Positions 33,246-41,905 of a stretch of DNA of 64,000 nt are shown one piece after another. The DNA is from an uncultured Alistipes sp. Its GTDB lineage: Bacteria > Bacteroidota > Bacteroidia > Bacteroidales > Rikenellaceae. The translations under genes and the position numbers were made by a program. Under the pieces are notes generated by a model. The model was given only the letters and a program-made list of their open reading frames with translations, was not told the origin of the DNA and ran no database searches. Position 1 is the first letter of the stretch; every line of letters starts with the position of its first letter. The stretch covers positions 248,001 to 312,000 of the forward strand of contig CALUNL010000003.1 of assembly GCA_944322005.1 (NCBI GenBank), given 5' to 3'.

Positions 33246-34556
33246 ATGAAACGTTTCATGCTATTTGCAATGCTCCTTGCAATAGGAGTATCGTTCGCCA
33301 CGGCACAGCCAAAACAGACGTTGGTCCGCGTCAATGTCTCTCCGGACCACAGTGACTGGAACTACACCTGCGGAGAGAAGCCTAAATTCGATGTGGCGGT
33401 CGTGACAAACAGCTGTCCGATACCAGGAGTGGAGATATACTATGAAATATCAGAAGACAAGATGCCTCCGTTCAAGAAGGGCACTATGACCCTGAAGGAC
33501 GGCACGGCAACCATCACCGGATATACGATGAAGAAGCCTGGATTCATGCGCTGCCGCGTGTGGACGAAGGTGAACGGATACAAATACGAGGAGTGTGCAA
33601 CGGCCGGATTCGACATCGACCGTATAGAGCCGACAACCGTGATGCCGGATGACTTCGAGGAGTTCTGGGCAAAGGCAATAGAGGCCAACCGGAAGATAGA
33701 GATGCTGCCGGAGCTCACACTCGTACCAGAAAAGTGCACATCGAAGGTGAACGTATATTCGGCAAGCTTCCAGAGCTTCCGCAAGGGGTCACGCATATAC
33801 GGCACACTGTGCGTGCCGGTGGAAATAAAGGGGAAATGTCCGGCAATACTCATCGTTCCGGGAGCCGGATGCCGCTCCCGCAAGGGATTCTACGACGAGG
33901 CCGAAAAGGGATTCGTTACATTTGAGATCGGAATACACGGAATACCGACCGTACTGAAAGACGAAAGCCTATACTCGGATCTCAAGAACGGCTCACTGCT
34001 CAACTACCAGTTGGCCGGCATCGACGACAAGGACGGATATTTCTACAAGCGCGTGTTCGTGGGATGCGCCCGCGCGATAGATTTCCTCGCATCGCTGGAC
34101 TTTGTGGACGAGAACATGATAGGTGTCACAGGCGGCAGCCAGGGCGGAGCGTTGAGCATAACAACCGCATACCTCAACCCGAAGGTGAAGTGTGCCGCGG
34201 CATTCTACCCTGCCATGTGCGACATCGCCGCACGCATTCACGGACAGTCGAGCGGATGGCCGAACGTATTCACGTCGGGCAAGGATACGCTCTCCGAGGA
34301 GCGTCTCGAGACGATAAAGTACTACGACGTTGTCAATTTTGCCCGCAAACTCACGGTGCCGGTATTCTTCTCCTACGGTTATAACGACATGACATGCTGC
34401 CCGACCTCGGTGACCGGAGCCTACAATGTCATAACGTCGCCGAAATCCCGCATGATCGTGCAGCAGTCGAGGCACTATACGTTCCCGGAGCAGTGGAAGG
34501 CACGTTCGAAATGGATGATGGAGAATGTGGTGAAACAGGCTCCTGCGGCGAACTGA
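33246..34556 (+). CDS. Exported acetyl-xylan-esterase-like alpha/beta hydrolase
   Basis: The 436-residue protein has a signal peptide (MKRFMLFAMLLAIGVSFATAQ), an N-terminal beta domain (about 25-130) and a C-terminal CE7/AXE1-like hydrolase. The nucleophile Ser is in TGGSQGGALS (about 298), with Asp in GYNDMTCCP and His in QQSRHYTF near the end. It may remove acetyl groups from plant or host glycans, or from antibiotics, in the periplasm. A TATCTTTG box lies at 33209-33216 without a clear -33. The gene ends before a strong terminator. Confidence 0.88.
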   Translation: MKRFMLFAMLLAIGVSFATAQPKQTLVRVNVSPDHSDWNYTCGEKPKFDVAVVTNSCPIPGVEIYYEISEDKMPPFKKGTMTLKDGTATITGYTMKKPGFMRCRVWTKVNGYKYEECATAGFDIDRIEPTTVMPDDFEEFWAKAIEANRKIEMLPELTLVPEKCTSKVNVYSASFQSFRKGSRIYGTLCVPVEIKGKCPAILIVPGAGCRSRKGFYDEAEKGFVTFEIGIHGIPTVLKDESLYSDLKNGSLLNYQLAGIDDKDGYFYKRVFVGCARAIDFLASLDFVDENMIGVTGGSQGGALSITTAYLNPKVKCAAAFYPAMCDIAARIHGQSSGWPNVFTSGKDTLSEERLETIKYYDVVNFARKLTVPVFFSYGYNDMTCCPTSVTGAYNVITSPKSRMIVQQSRHYTFPEQWKARSKWMMENVVKQAPAAN

Positions 34557-34598
34557 TTTGTCGCTGCGGATACAAGCCCGATACGACGGGTGACAAAG

Positions 34599-34631
34599 CG
34601 GACGGCGGCCCGAAGAGGCCGCCGTCCGTTG
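34599..34631 (+). terminator. Terminator after the esterase gene
   Basis: CGGACGGCGGCC pairs with GGCCGCCGTCCG, a perfect 12-bp stem with a 6-base loop, followed by TTGTAG. The T-tract is weak. Confidence 0.7.
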
Positions 34632-34683
34632 TAGCTGCATATCACGGCATTCCGGTGGCAGCCCAAAATAATTTAGGGCAAAA

Positions 34684-34715
34684 TTTGCATTTGCCGAAAA
34701 TTTGTAGTACTTTTG
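34684..34715 (+). promoter_or_regulatory. Promoter of the initiator tRNA gene
   Basis: TTTG (34684-34687), 20 bases and TACTTTTG (34708-34715) match the consensus. The mature tRNA begins 46 bases further on. Confidence 0.8.
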
Positions 34716-34731
34716 CACTTGCAAACGCGGA

Positions 34732-34751
34732 AAACCCCCTATTTGGGGTTT
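34732..34751 (+). other. Hairpin between promoter and tRNA
   Basis: AAACCCC (34732-34738) pairs with GGGGTTT (34745-34751) around CTATTT, in the 5' leader of the tRNA precursor, ending 10 bases before the mature tRNA. It might guide 5'-end processing or folding. This is inferred. Confidence 0.5.
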
Positions 34752-34761
34752 AAAGATACAT

Positions 34762-34835
<74 letters not shown>

Positions 34836-34839
34836 CCTT

Positions 34840-34872
34840 GACGGACGGCACAATCGCCGTCCGTCTTTTTTT
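34840..34872 (+). terminator. Terminator of the initiator tRNA gene
   Basis: GACGGACGGC pairs with GCCGTCCGTC around ACAATC, followed by seven T. It lies 4 bases past the tRNA end. Confidence 0.92.
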
Positions 34873-35048
34873 GTGTAAAATTCCTGAATTGCCGGCACGT
34901 CAGGATACACACATCCCCAAAAAAAAACGGCACATGGCGAATACCAATGCAAAAAATTTCTTATATTTGTATAGAACGTAAAACCCGTGGGAATCATGCC
35001 TGCCATATAAACACGGGACGTGATTCCGACAACAAAACCCTCCCTGCC

Positions 35049-35540
35049 ATGAAACGTTCGACATTACAAAAGATCTGTGTCGGATTGACATCCGTCGCAC
35101 TGCTGCTGTTTCTTGCCTGTCCCGTATACCACAACTCCCTGGAAGCCATTACCGGCTGGGAATTCATAAAGGCCTCTTCGATATTCAAGTATACGTTCAT
35201 GGTGAACACCGAAGGTCATGCGGAATATTTCCTGTGCTGCCTGCCGCGCCCAATACTTTTCCTGTTGTGGTGTCTCGGAAACATCTCGCTCATGTTCTCT
35301 CGCCGGTACAAGATCATACTTCTCGGCATATCGCTATCCATCCCGATGTACATATACATGCTGGCCTCGTCGGCCGCAAACTATACGACGGAATACGTAC
35401 TCTGGGGAACCTACGTATCGATGGTGCTTACGGCAACGGCATTGGGTATGGCCCTGAAATCGAGAAAAGAGAGCAAAGAGCAGACAGCGTGCGGCAAGAC
35501 AGCCGAGCTCGACAACGAAGATGACGATCAGGAGGAGTAA
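35049..35540 (+). CDS. Four-helix membrane protein of unknown function
   Basis: The 163-residue protein has four hydrophobic helices (about residues 9-27, 58-84, 89-108 and 115-137) and an acidic C-terminal tail ending in DNEDDDQEE. No motif is recognised. I chose ATG 35049 (MKRSTLQKI) because a TATATTTG box at 34962-34969 puts the earlier ATG upstream of or in the leader. It stands between the initiator tRNA and another small membrane protein gene on the same strand, and 284 bases of non-coding sequence follow. Confidence 0.65.
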   Translation: MKRSTLQKICVGLTSVALLLFLACPVYHNSLEAITGWEFIKASSIFKYTFMVNTEGHAEYFLCCLPRPILFLLWCLGNISLMFSRRYKIILLGISLSIPMYIYMLASSAANYTTEYVLWGTYVSMVLTATALGMALKSRKESKEQTACGKTAELDNEDDDQEE

Positions 35541-35824
35541 GCGGCTATGCCATCGAACGACGGGATGTCCAGCCATATGGTTCCATAAAACAAAAGCGGT
35601 ACGAATATTGCCTGCGACACATGATACGGATACAAAAAACACGCATTTCGCAAATGGAGTCCCGGTTCATACTGCGATTGCCGGCAGCCATGCAAATGAA
35701 ATAACATATTTTCTCGGGAATCACACATATAATTACTATATTTGTCCGGTATCGGGAGCACAAGCGTCTTAAGACGACATGGCGACCGTACACAAATGAC
35801 AACAAAACATAACAAATCCATAAA

Positions 35825-36277
35825 ATGAAAAGAGTGTGGGGAATACTGGCCGCAGTAGTCGTAGTGGCGCTGGCCGTATTCGTATATTTCAGATTCTACT
35901 TCGTATTCGGCGAAGGAGTAAAGAGCGGCGAATTGAACTATGTCGTCTACAAAGGAGTGCTGTTCAAGACCTACGAGGGCAAACTGATACAGTCAGGAAT
36001 CCGCTCCCGCACGGCCGGCTCGATCCAATCCTACGAATTCGAGTTCTCGGTTGACAACGAACGCATCGCCAAGGAACTGATGCTGCAGGGCGGCAAGACG
36101 GTAGAACTGCACTACAAGGAATACTTCGGAGCACTGCCGTGGAGAGGCTTCACCAAGTTCGTAGTAGACAGCATAATATCCACAAAGAAAACAGTTCCGG
36201 CGCCAACGGCGAGCCAGCCGCAGCCGGATAACCAGCAGCCACAGCAGGACAAAAAGGAGATTGGCAAGACAATATAA
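35825..36277 (+). CDS. Small single-span membrane protein common in Bacteroidetes
   Basis: The 150-residue protein has one N-terminal helix (about 5-27, GILAAVVVVALAVFVYF). A conserved soluble domain (about 33-120) follows, with GVLFKTYEGKL and VELHYKEYFGALPWRGFTKFVV, and a Pro/Gln-rich tail. Homologues in Bacteroidetes are often mislabelled 6-phosphogluconate dehydrogenase, but nothing of that enzyme is present. A TATATTTG box is at 35737-35744, and a 12-bp palindrome (CGTCTTAAGACG, 35765-35776) lies in the leader. Function is unknown. Confidence 0.78.
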   Translation: MKRVWGILAAVVVVALAVFVYFRFYFVFGEGVKSGELNYVVYKGVLFKTYEGKLIQSGIRSRTAGSIQSYEFEFSVDNERIAKELMLQGGKTVELHYKEYFGALPWRGFTKFVVDSIISTKKTVPAPTASQPQPDNQQPQQDKKEIGKTI

Positions 36278-36298
36278 CGTCATGCAGGCACAAAAGAG

Positions 36299-36328
36299 TG
36301 GCGGCGCGGGAACAATCCTGCGCCGCCA
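36299..36328 (+). terminator. Hairpin after the single-span protein gene
   Basis: TGGCGGCGC pairs with GCGCCGCCA, with GG/CC continuing inside, about 20 bases after the stop. The flanking T-tract is weak. Confidence 0.55.
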
Positions 36329-36390
36329 TCAATTTATCGCGCCAGCGACAATCACACCGGCACAGCCATCCTGTCGTATCAATAAAGAAA

Positions 36391-36418
36391 AAGACCTCCG
36401 AAATACTTCGGAGGTCTT
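36391..36418 (-). terminator. Terminator of the tRNA-Phe gene
   Basis: AAGACCTCCGAA pairs with TTCGGAGGTCTT, and on the minus strand the stem runs into TTTTTCTTT, 7 bases past the tRNA 3' end. Confidence 0.88.
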
Positions 36419-36424
36419 GCGGTG

Positions 36425-36497
36425 TGGTGCCACGAGGAATCGAACCGCGGACACAAGGATTTTCAGTCCTTTGCTCTACCATCTGAGCTATGGCACC
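36425..36497 (-). tRNA. tRNA-Phe (GAA)
   Basis: On the minus strand the 73-base gene starts GGTGCCATAGCTCAG and folds with acceptor GGTGCCA/TGGCACC, D arm GCTCAGATGGTAGAGC, anticodon loop CTGAAAA (anticodon GAA) and T arm TCCGCGGTTCGATTCC-type. Discriminator is A and CCA is not encoded. All stems pair well. Confidence 0.97.
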
Positions 36498-36530
36498 ATA
36501 TCCGGCAACATGTTTGTCATGTTTGCGGGG

Positions 36531-36561
36531 CAAAGATAGGCAAAAATTCCGACTTTGCAAA
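36531..36561 (-). promoter_or_regulatory. tRNA-Phe promoter
   Basis: On the minus strand TTTG (36561-36558), 19 bases and TATCTTTG (36538-36531) match the consensus exactly. The tRNA begins 33 bases downstream. Confidence 0.85.
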
Positions 36562-36619
36562 CGTTATCGGCAAAAAATACATTTTTTATAACGGCGGATA
36601 CCGGGTATCAGGTATGGAT

Positions 36620-37003
36620 TCACCCCTCAAGTTCGTCCCAGAAACGTTGCGGGAGCCATATGTTGCCGACGTCGACGGCCTTTGCGAACAGCGGTGCAAT
36701 CTCCGACGGCGAAAAACCGGCAATGCCGCAACCTATCTCCGTAACGAGAAATTTCAGTTCAGGGTGCCTGCGTGCGAAGTCGATAAACTCATCGACATAA
36801 GGCCTTATCGTCTCCACGCCGCCCTGCATGGTCGGGATGGCATAGCTGCGCCCGTGCAACCCTACACCCTCTCCCCATACGGCTCCGAACCGCATAAAGG
36901 CAAGCCTTGCCGCACCGCCGCCGTGCATGCCGGCAAGGTTGCTGCCGAAGACGAACACCTCGTCATCGGACAATGACGATATGTAACCGGGAGAGATCCT
37001 CAT
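36620..37003 (-). CDS. A1S_2505-type (macrodomain-like) protein
   Basis: The 127-residue protein has DDEVFVFGSNLAGMHGGGAARLA near the N-terminus (in parts), GRSYAIPTMQGG in the middle, and VTEIGCGIAGF, as in A1S_2505 proteins. These are related by fold to macrodomains and can be of phage or bacterial origin. An ADP-ribose-related role is possible but unproven. ATG 37003 (MRISPGYISS) and ATG 37024 (MHIFASDM) both fit. A minus-strand promoter box TATATTTG at 37019-37012 overlaps the second and lies only 9 bases from the first. Long upstream open frame to 37126 is not supported. Confidence 0.75.
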   Translation of the reverse strand: MRISPGYISSLSDDEVFVFGSNLAGMHGGGAARLAFMRFGAVWGEGVGLHGRSYAIPTMQGGVETIRPYVDEFIDFARRHPELKFLVTEIGCGIAGFSPSEIAPLFAKAVDVGNIWLPQRFWDELEG

Positions 37004-37193
37004 ATCCGATGCAAATATATGCATGCCTGCTCTTTTCTGCAAGAGGAGCGGACACTCCGCACCCTCCCGCACACGGAGACCGGAGAACGGCAATGACACG
37101 GAAAAAACCTGTCCCAATATCCTCAAAGAAGATATCCGGCGAGGAAAATCCCTTTTTATTTGTTATATTTGTCCGATTAACGACCTAAACATT

Positions 37194-38474
37194 ATGACAC
37201 GCGAAGAGTTCGACAGAATCATACGGCTTATACGGCAGGAGGTGGTACCGGCAATCGGATGCACCGAGCCTATAGCGGTTGCGCTGTGCGCGGCAAAGGC
37301 AAAGGAGACGCTGGGATGCGTTCCGGAGAGCATCGACATAGCATTAAGCCCCAACATATACAAGAATGCCATGGGCGTTGGAATCCCGAACACGGGAATG
37401 ATAGGACTTCCGATAGCCATCGCACTCGGCGTGACGGTCGGCAAGTCGGAATACGGGCTTGAGGTTCTGTACGATGTGACGGCCGAGGCCGTGGAGGAGG
37501 CAAAACGGTATCTCGAATCGACACCGATAAAGATTGCCACCGACAACGACTGCGGTGAGGTGCTGTACGCAAAGGCCACCGTACGATGCGGAGACGACAG
37601 TGCGACAGCGGTAATTGCAGGTTCGCACACCAATTTCACATATATCTCCCGCAACAGTGACATATTGCTCGACAAGCGCGGCGGAAGCGGCAGCGACACC
37701 GCCGACGAAGGTACTGACCTTACGCTGCGCAAGGTGTTCGAGTTCGCCGAAACGGTGCCTGCCGCCGACATAGAGTTCCTGTGGGAATCGGCGGAGATGA
37801 ACGTAGCGGCGGCGGAACTGTCATTCAACGGCGATTACGGACACGGGCTCGGGAGGATGCTCCACGACGAGGCCAAATCTTCGATTTTCGGCAATACGCT
37901 CTTCACAAAGATACTCTCATACACGAGCGGAGCATGTGACGCCCGCATGAGCGGCGCCATGGTTCCGGTCATGAGCAACTCCGGCAGCGGCAACCAGGGC
38001 ATATCCACGACCGTACCGGTATTCATATTCGGAAAGGCGCACAACGAACCGCACGAGCGGATACTCCGTGCGCTTACGCTGAGCCACCTTACGGTAATCT
38101 ACATAAAGCAGAGCCTCGGCAGGCTTTCGGCGCTTTGCGGATGCGTGGTTGCGGCAACCGGCTCGAGCTGCGGTATCACATATCTTATGGGTGGCGGCTA
38201 CGAGGAGGTTTCATATGCCGTGAAGAACATGGTCGCCAACCTCACCGGCATGATCTGCGACGGCGCGAAGCCGAGCTGTTCGCTGAAGGTAACCAGCGGC
38301 GTAGCCACGGCCGTACTTTCGGCAGCGCTGGCCATGGAGCACAGGTATACGACATCGCTCGAGGGCATAATCGACGACGATGTGGACAAGTGCATCCTCA
38401 ATCTGACCGACATCGGCAAGAACGGAATGAAGGAGACAGACAAACTGATTCTTAACATAATGACCAACAAATGA
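37194..38474 (+). CDS. cyuA: L-cysteine desulfidase family protein (UPF0597)
   Basis: The 426-residue protein belongs to the CyuA/YhaM (L-serine dehydratase alpha-like) family, which breaks L-cysteine into pyruvate, sulfide and ammonia using an iron-sulfur cluster. Seen are VVPAIGCTEPIAVALC at the N-terminus, MGVGIPNTG, NSGSGNQGI, a cysteine pair in SALCGCVVAATGSSCGI and MICDGAKPSC. I chose ATG 37194 (MTREEFDRII). The box TATATTTG is at 37164-37171. The stop overlaps the next start by ATGA, so a histidine phosphatase is co-translated. The symbol is by family, not proven activity. Confidence 0.88.
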   Translation: MTREEFDRIIRLIRQEVVPAIGCTEPIAVALCAAKAKETLGCVPESIDIALSPNIYKNAMGVGIPNTGMIGLPIAIALGVTVGKSEYGLEVLYDVTAEAVEEAKRYLESTPIKIATDNDCGEVLYAKATVRCGDDSATAVIAGSHTNFTYISRNSDILLDKRGGSGSDTADEGTDLTLRKVFEFAETVPAADIEFLWESAEMNVAAAELSFNGDYGHGLGRMLHDEAKSSIFGNTLFTKILSYTSGACDARMSGAMVPVMSNSGSGNQGISTTVPVFIFGKAHNEPHERILRALTLSHLTVIYIKQSLGRLSALCGCVVAATGSSCGITYLMGGGYEEVSYAVKNMVANLTGMICDGAKPSCSLKVTSGVATAVLSAALAMEHRYTTSLEGIIDDDVDKCILNLTDIGKNGMKETDKLILNIMTNK

Positions 38475-39769
38475 CCGTACTAACCAGAACCATCCTCGCT
38501 GCCGTTTCAGCCCTTGTCTGCGCGACAATGGCCGTACAAGCACAAGACGCAGAATTTTTCAAGAAATCCGATTCGCTCTACTATCTCGACATATACCGTC
38601 CGTATCCGTCGGAGATGATTTCAAACACCACCCCCGCGCCGAAGGGATACAAACCATTCTACATAAGCCACATAGGGCGCCACGGATCACGCTGGAACGC
38701 CGTCGCCTACATGTACGAGCGACCGTTGAATATATTCCTGAAGGCGCATGAGGCCGGAGAGCTAACTCCGCTCGGAGAGAGGTTCCACGACGACTGGCTG
38801 AAGATATCGGCCGATGCCAAGGACCGTTACGGCGACCTTTCGCCGCTCGGAGCGCAGGAGCACAAGGGAATAGCGAAAAGGATGTACGAGTCATACCCGG
38901 AGGTATTCTCCTCCCGCGGCGGAAAGAAGAGCCGCGTGGAGTGCCGCTCGACCGTCGTTCCTCGATGCATACTCTCGATGGCGTCGTTCGTCGAGGAGCT
39001 TTCGCGCCTGGCGCCGGATACGGAGATAACTATGGAGGCGAGCAAGGCAAACGCATATTACCTTGCGCCATACGCGAGCCTCAACAGCATAAAGGGGACG
39101 TCGAAACCGCTCAGCGACTCGGTAAGGCGCGCCAACATGCCCGACCCGGAACGGCTTATTGCCTCGCTGTTCAAGAGCGGCAGCAAGGTGGCAGCAGAAG
39201 ATATAAAGAACCCGAAGGAGTTCATGTTCGACATGTATATGGGAGGGGCGATACTCCATGCGACAAACCATGTCGGGATAACGACTCTCGAATACCTGTT
39301 CACGGACGAGGAGCTTGCACAGCTGGCCAAATGCTCGACCATGAGGCGCTACATTCTGACGGGCCCTTCAGAGAGATTCCTCGAAAACATTCTCGACACG
39401 TCGAGACCTCTCCTTCGCAATGTCATCGAAACGGCCGACAGGGCCATTGCCAAAGGTGACGAACAGGCGACACTGCGGTTCGCACACGACGTGAACCTCA
39501 TTCCGTTCATCGCCCTGATGGGAATCCGGGAGGGGTCATACGTCTCCGACGACTACGCATCGGTACCGGCCAACTGGCTGGCCAGCCGTGTCAGCCCGAT
39601 GGGAACCAACGTCCAACTGATATTCTTCCGCAACAAGAAGGGTGATATTCTCGTAAAGGTTCTGTTCTGCGAGCGCGAGCAGGTTCTCGACGAAAAGGCC
39701 GGGACACCCGTAAACGGCGTCTACTACCGTTGGACGGACCTCAAAAAGTATCTCGAATCGAAACTGTAA
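38471..39769 (+). CDS. Exported histidine phosphatase (acid phosphatase/phytase-like), copy 1
   Basis: The 432-residue protein has a signal peptide (about 1-24) and the branch-2 histidine phosphatase signature YISHIGRHGSRW, with Arg70 and nucleophile His71. The late FAHDVN supplies the His-Asp pair. It should remove phosphate from phytate, sugar phosphates or nucleotides in the periplasm. It starts inside the last codon of cyuA and is followed 24 bases later by a paralogue with the same order of motifs. The pair look like a tandem duplication that diverged. Confidence 0.9.
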   Translation: MTVLTRTILAAVSALVCATMAVQAQDAEFFKKSDSLYYLDIYRPYPSEMISNTTPAPKGYKPFYISHIGRHGSRWNAVAYMYERPLNIFLKAHEAGELTPLGERFHDDWLKISADAKDRYGDLSPLGAQEHKGIAKRMYESYPEVFSSRGGKKSRVECRSTVVPRCILSMASFVEELSRLAPDTEITMEASKANAYYLAPYASLNSIKGTSKPLSDSVRRANMPDPERLIASLFKSGSKVAAEDIKNPKEFMFDMYMGGAILHATNHVGITTLEYLFTDEELAQLAKCSTMRRYILTGPSERFLENILDTSRPLLRNVIETADRAIAKGDEQATLRFAHDVNLIPFIALMGIREGSYVSDDYASVPANWLASRVSPMGTNVQLIFFRNKKGDILVKVLFCEREQVLDEKAGTPVNGVYYRWTDLKKYLESKL

Positions 39770-39793
39770 CAAAGCCATAATACGACCCTTATA

Positions 39794-41206
39794 ATGAAAA
39801 AGACCGCAAGTACACTATTCATGCTGTTGCTGCTGTCGATACCGACGGCAATATTCGCACAACAGCCAACGCCCGAATTCTTCCGGAAAAATCCCGACTG
39901 CATGGGCGGAATATACTATTCGTACCACTTCGAAGAGAGCGAACTGACACCCGTACCGAAAGGATTCAAGCCGATATACATCAGCCACTTCGGCCGCCAT
40001 GGCTCACGCTGGCACGCAAGCACCAGTTCGTATCTATATCCGCAGGAGGTTCTGAACTTCGCCGCAAAACACGGATGGCTCACTCCTTACGGAGAATCTC
40101 TACAGAAGACCGTCGACGGAGTGTGCAGCCGTGCGCACGGCCGTACGGGAGAACTTTCGCAGCAGGGAATAGACGAGCAGCGCGGAATAGCCGAACGCAT
40201 GTACAGGTCATATCCGTCGCTCTTCAAGGGCAAGGGCATATGCATCGAGAGCCGCTCGTCTTCCGTTCCGCGCTGCATACTCTCGATGGCGGCATTCAAC
40301 GAACGCCTCAAGGAGCTGAACCCGTACCTCCAGATAAGCCGCACGACCAACCAACGGTGCCAGCAGTACATGATTCCGTCGCAGGGGCGAAAGAACATCT
40401 CGCTCGACGTTAAGAAAGTAACGCGTCCGGAGATGGTGAAGGCTGCGAAGATGGTCGGAGAGGAGATTGTCGGAAAGATATTCACGTGCGACTTCCAAAG
40501 GATTGCCGACTCGACGTTCATCTCGCTATCGCGGTTCACGCGTGCACTGTACGACGTAGTCTCGACGATGCAGGACACGGAGGGAGATTTGCGTCTGGAC
40601 GACGTCTTCACCACCGAACAGCGGATGTCGATATGGGAGAAGGTGAATGTCGACCGCTATGCCTCGTTCGGGCCGTCGCTTCAATGGGGCGATGCCACGT
40701 TGTACGACGCAACGTTCACGCTCGAAGAGATTGTGCGCGATGCCGACGAGTTCCTCGCGGAGGGCGGACGCACGGCATTCCTGCGCTTCGGGCACGACGT
40801 AACCGTCATTGCGGCGCTTGCCGCCATGCAGGTAGAGGGCAAATGCGTCCGTACCGACGATTTCGACAACCTGAAAGATGTCTGGACAGATTTCAGCATA
40901 TCGCCGATGGCCGCGAACCTCCAGTTCATATTCTACCGCAACAAGGCGGGTGATGTCATCGTAAAGCTCCTGCACAACGAGAAGGAGTGCCGCCTGCCCA
41001 TAGAGAGCGACATGGCACCCTACTACCGCTGGGACAACCTCAGAGAGTTCATATCGAAGCGTATCGCGGAGATACGCTCCACCCCGATGGCAGAACAACT
41101 CCGCAGAAATTCCGCCGAAATAGAGGTGATATCGTACCATAAGGCCATGCAGAAGCGCAAGGCAAAGGCCGACAGCGAAACGGACAAATCCAGAGTGGAC
41201 AGGTAG
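39794..41206 (+). CDS. Exported histidine phosphatase, copy 2
   Basis: The 470-residue paralogue has a signal peptide (MKKTASTLFMLLLLSIPTAIFA), the signature YISHFGRHGSRW with Arg68 and His69, and FGHDVT with the His-Asp pair. Shared blocks with copy 1 include ESRSSSVPRCILSMAAF and PMAANLQFIFYRNKAGDVIVK. It has a longer, Lys/Arg-rich C-terminus. It ends before a strong terminator, closing the cyuA transcript. Substrate is unknown. Confidence 0.9.
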   Translation: MKKTASTLFMLLLLSIPTAIFAQQPTPEFFRKNPDCMGGIYYSYHFEESELTPVPKGFKPIYISHFGRHGSRWHASTSSYLYPQEVLNFAAKHGWLTPYGESLQKTVDGVCSRAHGRTGELSQQGIDEQRGIAERMYRSYPSLFKGKGICIESRSSSVPRCILSMAAFNERLKELNPYLQISRTTNQRCQQYMIPSQGRKNISLDVKKVTRPEMVKAAKMVGEEIVGKIFTCDFQRIADSTFISLSRFTRALYDVVSTMQDTEGDLRLDDVFTTEQRMSIWEKVNVDRYASFGPSLQWGDATLYDATFTLEEIVRDADEFLAEGGRTAFLRFGHDVTVIAALAAMQVEGKCVRTDDFDNLKDVWTDFSISPMAANLQFIFYRNKAGDVIVKLLHNEKECRLPIESDMAPYYRWDNLREFISKRIAEIRSTPMAEQLRRNSAEIEVISYHKAMQKRKAKADSETDKSRVDR

Positions 41207-41241
41207 CCACGTACGGCAACACACGTCACCGCATTTAATAT

Positions 41242-41286
41242 ATATAGGTATGGCCCCGTAATCCGGGTTCATACCTATATTTTTTT
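41242..41286 (+). terminator. Terminator after the phosphatase pair
   Basis: ATATAGGTATG pairs with CATACCTATAT and a run of six T follows at 41281-41286. Part of the loop also pairs (CCCG with CGGG). Confidence 0.92.
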
Positions 41287-41305
41287 GCGGAAATTTGGAA
41301 AAATA

Positions 41306-41330
41306 TAGTATTATGTATTGCATAATACTA
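41306..41330. promoter_or_regulatory. Palindromic operator candidate before the PspC/PadR operon
   Basis: TAGTATTATG (41306-41315) and CATAATACTA (41321-41330) are perfect 10-bp arms around TATTG. The palindrome covers the -33 box of the promoter. It is a likely site for the PadR regulator of the same operon, which would block polymerase. Binding is inferred. Confidence 0.65.
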
Positions 41331-41348
41331 AAACTTGTATTATATTTG
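41317..41348 (+). promoter_or_regulatory. Promoter of the PspC/PadR/GIN operon
   Basis: ATTG (41317-41320), 20 bases and TATATTTG (41341-41348). The upstream box lies inside the palindrome. The first start codon is at 41387. Confidence 0.75.
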
Positions 41349-41386
41349 TATCAGAAAAGTAATAAACAATACCAACATCCAATACC

Positions 41387-41905
41387 ATGAAAGAGACAAT
41401 AAACGTAAATGTAGGTTCACAGGCATTCACTCTCGACAAGGACGCTTACGAGAGGCTGGCGGAGTATCTGGACGACGTACAGAGCAGGCTTGCCGAAGAC
41501 GAGACCGGCACGATGAACGACATCGAGATTCGTTTTGCCGAAATTTTCAACGAGTTGAGGCCGTCGAAGATGATGGTTATATCCATCGACATGGTGGAGA
41601 TGGCCATTGCGAGGATGGGACAGCCCGACGAATTCGGACCGGCAAAACGCGTCCGTAAAGGCACCGAAGAGGAGCCGGAGTCGAAATGCACGCTCCGCCG
41701 TTCGCGCACCAACCGTTCGATTGCCGGCGTATGCGGCGGTCTGGCCGAGCACTTCGGCTTCGATGCAACGGCACTGAGGTTGATAATGCTGTTCCTCATA
41801 CTCTTCGGAGGCCTGTCGATATGGGTCTACATAATACTGTGGATAATAATCCCGGAGGAGGAAGTAAAAAAGACAAATACAAAACAGAGGTATGAAAGAA
41901 GATAA
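41387..41905 (+). CDS. PspC-domain protein with N-terminal cytoplasmic domain, short form
   Basis: The 172-residue protein has an N-terminal domain (about 1-90: VNVGSQAFTLDKDAYERLAEYLDDV, DIEIRFAEIFNEL, MAIARMGQPDEF) and a PspC domain (about 100-160: LRRSRTNRSIAGVCGGLAEHFGFDATALRLIML, then a hydrophobic helix). The N-terminal domain is shared with the last gene of the operon. PspC proteins elsewhere sense envelope stress. The last 14 bases overlap the PadR gene, implying coupled translation. Confidence 0.88.
   Translation: MKETINVNVGSQAFTLDKDAYERLAEYLDDVQSRLAEDETGTMNDIEIRFAEIFNELRPSKMMVISIDMVEMAIARMGQPDEFGPAKRVRKGTEEEPESKCTLRRSRTNRSIAGVCGGLAEHFGFDATALRLIMLFLILFGGLSIWVYIILWIIIPEEEVKKTNTKQRYERR

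Noticed and set aside
36425-36497. tRNA-Phe as an integration site for a mobile element
   Set aside because: No integrase, no repeat of the tRNA 3' end and only core genes on both sides.
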